Source: Selenomonas sp. AE3005
Lineage (GTDB): Bacteria > Bacillota > Negativicutes > Selenomonadales > Selenomonadaceae
Length of the DNA stretch: 64,000 nucleotides
Direction of reading: 5' to 3'
Assembly: GCF_905233635.1 (NCBI RefSeq)
Contig: NZ_CAJODG010000036.1
Span: 5,055 to 69,054, forward strand
Shown in pieces: positions 62,623-64,000 of this stretch; position 1 is the first letter of the stretch, and each line of letters begins with the position of its first letter. The position numbers and the translations under genes are program-made. The notes beneath the pieces are model-generated. The model did not search any database and was not told the origin of the DNA. It was given only the letters and a program-made list of their open reading frames with translations.

Positions 62623-62742
62623 GATAATCCTCCCTATAACAAAATAATAAATAACAAGCGCTATCTTCGCATATCCAAAACAGACGCTCCCATGTATGGA
62701 GAAAAGAGACCGGTTTACCTTTCTTATATACCTCATAATATT

Positions 62743-63106
62743 AATCAGCCACTTTAGCAGAAGCATCCATCAAAGTTCCTTCTATTTCCGAACAACTATC
62801 CCAAAGCATAGGCATTCGGTATTTAACGTAAGATTTCTATTCCTTACACAAGGAACGTACAATTAGCGAAACGTTATCTTGTCATAATGATAAAACGATA
62901 TGGAGATATCGCGTCTAGCGATTAACGAAATAGCGATAGTTGAATCGTCATAATGGACATTGGAGGTACACACCTCAGGCTCTAGGCCATAATTTCCATA
63001 CACAAATAGCTATCAGCTATCATTAGTAATTTGCATGCAGCTTCATAGTTCATCTGCACCTGAACCGAATTCCCTCTAATGAATGCCCCTGCTAAAGTGG
63101 CTGATT
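62743..63106. repeat. Non-coding element bounded by 18-bp perfect inverted repeats
   Basis: AATCAGCCACTTTAGCAG (62743-62760) is inverted at 63089-63106. The interior has no long frame but many small palindromes: GATATGGAGATATC, GGAGGTACACACCTC and AGCTATCAGCTAT, plus ATTAACGAAATAGCGAT-type repeats. It fills most of the gap between the 209-codon gene and the PD-(D/E)XK-like gene. It could be a structured RNA, a MITE or an invertible segment. Confidence 0.7.
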
Positions 63107-63115
63107 ATACCCTAA

Positions 63116-63745
63116 TTATTTCCCCAGCAACTCCTCAACAATAAATTGGTTCTCACCGGCCAGGTCAAACCTGGGCGTGTAATCGACTTTGGTAATCAGC
63201 AGCGCCTCATCAATCTTGAGCGATGCTTCGTCAGCCTTACGATTAAATTCCTTAACCATTGCTCTTACTTTGTTTCTGTCATAATCAATCGTCATGATGC
63301 GGTCAATATCATAGTAGTAGGAAGTTTGATTGCCATCATTGTTAAACACATATCCTTGACCTTCTCCCTTTTGCAGTTCATGAGAACTCTTTAAGTTTGC
63401 CAGCCCCTGTAATGCCTGAAGCATTGACCGCCTGCTTTTATTAGCATCTACAGTTGCGTCAAGGTTAAAGCCCATCCCTGCCTTAGCCTTGCCGATTGCG
63501 CACGACAGTTTTTCTTTTTCTTCCATAAGTTCCTGCCAAACTTTTAACAATGCCTCTACAGCAAATCCTTCTTCGCTCCGCTCACTGACATCGACAGTCT
63601 CATCCTTCTGTCCTTTTAATGCCTTGCTGCGCAAGTGTTTTTCCGTAATCGTCATAACGTTGTCATTATTGGACAGATACCTAGTGATATAACTCAGTAA
63701 TTCATTGATTTTGTTCTGCGTTTGAAAAGCTTCCTTCAAATTCAT
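63116..63745 (-). CDS. Hypothetical coiled-coil protein at the head of the accessory block
   Basis: 209 residues from ATG 63745 (AGGGAGGTATTTATC). Helical first half (about 1-30 and 55-95, VEALLKVWQELMEEKEKLSC), then DATVDANKSRRSMLQALQGL. The C-terminal half contains YYYDIDRIMTIDYDRNKVRA and IDEALLITKVDYTPRFDLAG, which may be beta-strands. No catalytic motif. It ends 10 bases before the inverted-repeat element. I do not recognise a family with confidence. Confidence 0.65.
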   Translation of the reverse strand: MNLKEAFQTQNKINELLSYITRYLSNNDNVMTITEKHLRSKALKGQKDETVDVSERSEEGFAVEALLKVWQELMEEKEKLSCAIGKAKAGMGFNLDATVDANKSRRSMLQALQGLANLKSSHELQKGEGQGYVFNNDGNQTSYYYDIDRIMTIDYDRNKVRAMVKEFNRKADEASLKIDEALLITKVDYTPRFDLAGENQFIVEELLGK

Positions 63746-63932
63746 GATAAATACCTCCCTGTATAAAGAAATCATATAATACTATCCAGAATGTGAACAT
63801 CTGAATGCTTTAATGCTGCCGGAATAGTTATGGGTTCTGTAAAAATCATAACCAAACTATCATCGGGAGCATGAACCTGCATATAAAAATCAAATATCAA
63901 TGTATAATGGACCCATGGATTCAGACCAGTGT

Positions 63933-63960
63933 TTGAAAAATTAAGCGCGCATGATATAAT
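63933..63960 (+). promoter_or_regulatory. Promoter of the gene at the right edge
   Basis: TTGAAA (63933-63938), 16-base spacer, TATAAT (63955-63960), with GGAGG before ATG 63987. Confidence 0.6.
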
Positions 63961-63986
63961 AACCGAACAAAACGGAGGTCATAATC

Positions 63987-64000
63987 ATGCCAAGAAAAAA
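63987..64000 (+). CDS. Start of a gene cut by the window edge (MPRKK...)
   Basis: ATG 63987 has GGAGGTCATAATC upstream and a good promoter, and encodes MPRKK before the window ends. Several transposases (for example REP-associated Y1 types) begin this way, but five residues are not enough for a call. Confidence 0.4.

Noticed and set aside
62640..63110. CRISPR array
   Set aside because: The short repeats are irregular in spacing and sequence, with no constant repeat unit and no cas genes in the window.

Overview
This 64 kb window is chromosomal DNA of roughly half G+C. It most likely comes from a Negativicutes bacterium of the Selenomonas group. That placement is inferred from Firmicutes gene orders (tig-clpP-clpX-lon-ysxC and ylxM-ffh-rpsP-khpA-ylqD-rimM-trmD), paired siroheme decarboxylase subunits, a long-form HflX and Rpn-type nuclease genes. 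No rRNA gene is present to confirm it.

Layout. 1-5.7 kb (minus): a sugar or opine-type biosynthetic operon made of a ribbon-helix-helix regulator, a membrane UDP-sugar 4,6-dehydratase, a DegT-type aminotransferase that is frameshifted near its end, an octopine/nopaline-dehydrogenase-like enzyme and a cut-off protein with a B12-binding motif. Its two promoters lie between perfect 19-bp inverted repeats next to a serine recombinase gene, which looks like a phase-variable switch. 5.9-18.4 kb (minus): an aminotransferase, ahbA/ahbB, ysxC, lon, clpX, clpP, tig, then envelope and exported proteins (GerMN lipoprotein, AMIN amidase, DUF3006 protein, MBL lipoprotein, Cof-type HAD phosphatase). 18.5-21 kb: a plastic segment with repeats, an Rpn nuclease gene with a spare C-terminal cassette, an integrase remnant and tRNA-Leu. 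21-31 kb (minus): EAL phosphodiesterase, NSS transporter, udk, and the translation/SRP operon.

31-45 kb is mixed: an AraC regulator, glutamine-dependent NAD synthetase, PrsW-like protease, pilT- and pilC-like genes, a secreted HAD phosphatase, ROK kinase, BrkB-like membrane protein, LysM protein, a ferredoxin/polyferredoxin/Tat-exported flavoprotein module, and a pilB-like ATPase. 45-54 kb (minus): a GH84 hexosaminidase with a NagX-like membrane acyltransferase, a methionine-gamma-lyase-like enzyme, hflX, a YejK-like gene, a MITE-like element and a secreted amidase, followed by a broken serine-hydrolase gene.

55-64 kb holds the least familiar systems. One is a four-gene partner-switch operon (two HATPase-type proteins, a STAS protein, and a degenerate NRPS-condensation domain fused to a cyclic-nucleotide-binding-like domain). 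The other is an accessory block with a DnaE-like protein lacking the polymerase aspartates, an HD-domain protein, a PD-(D/E)XK-like protein and a 364-bp non-coding element bounded by 18-bp inverted repeats. Start codons were chosen by ribosome-binding-site position. All functions come from motif reading, with no database search.
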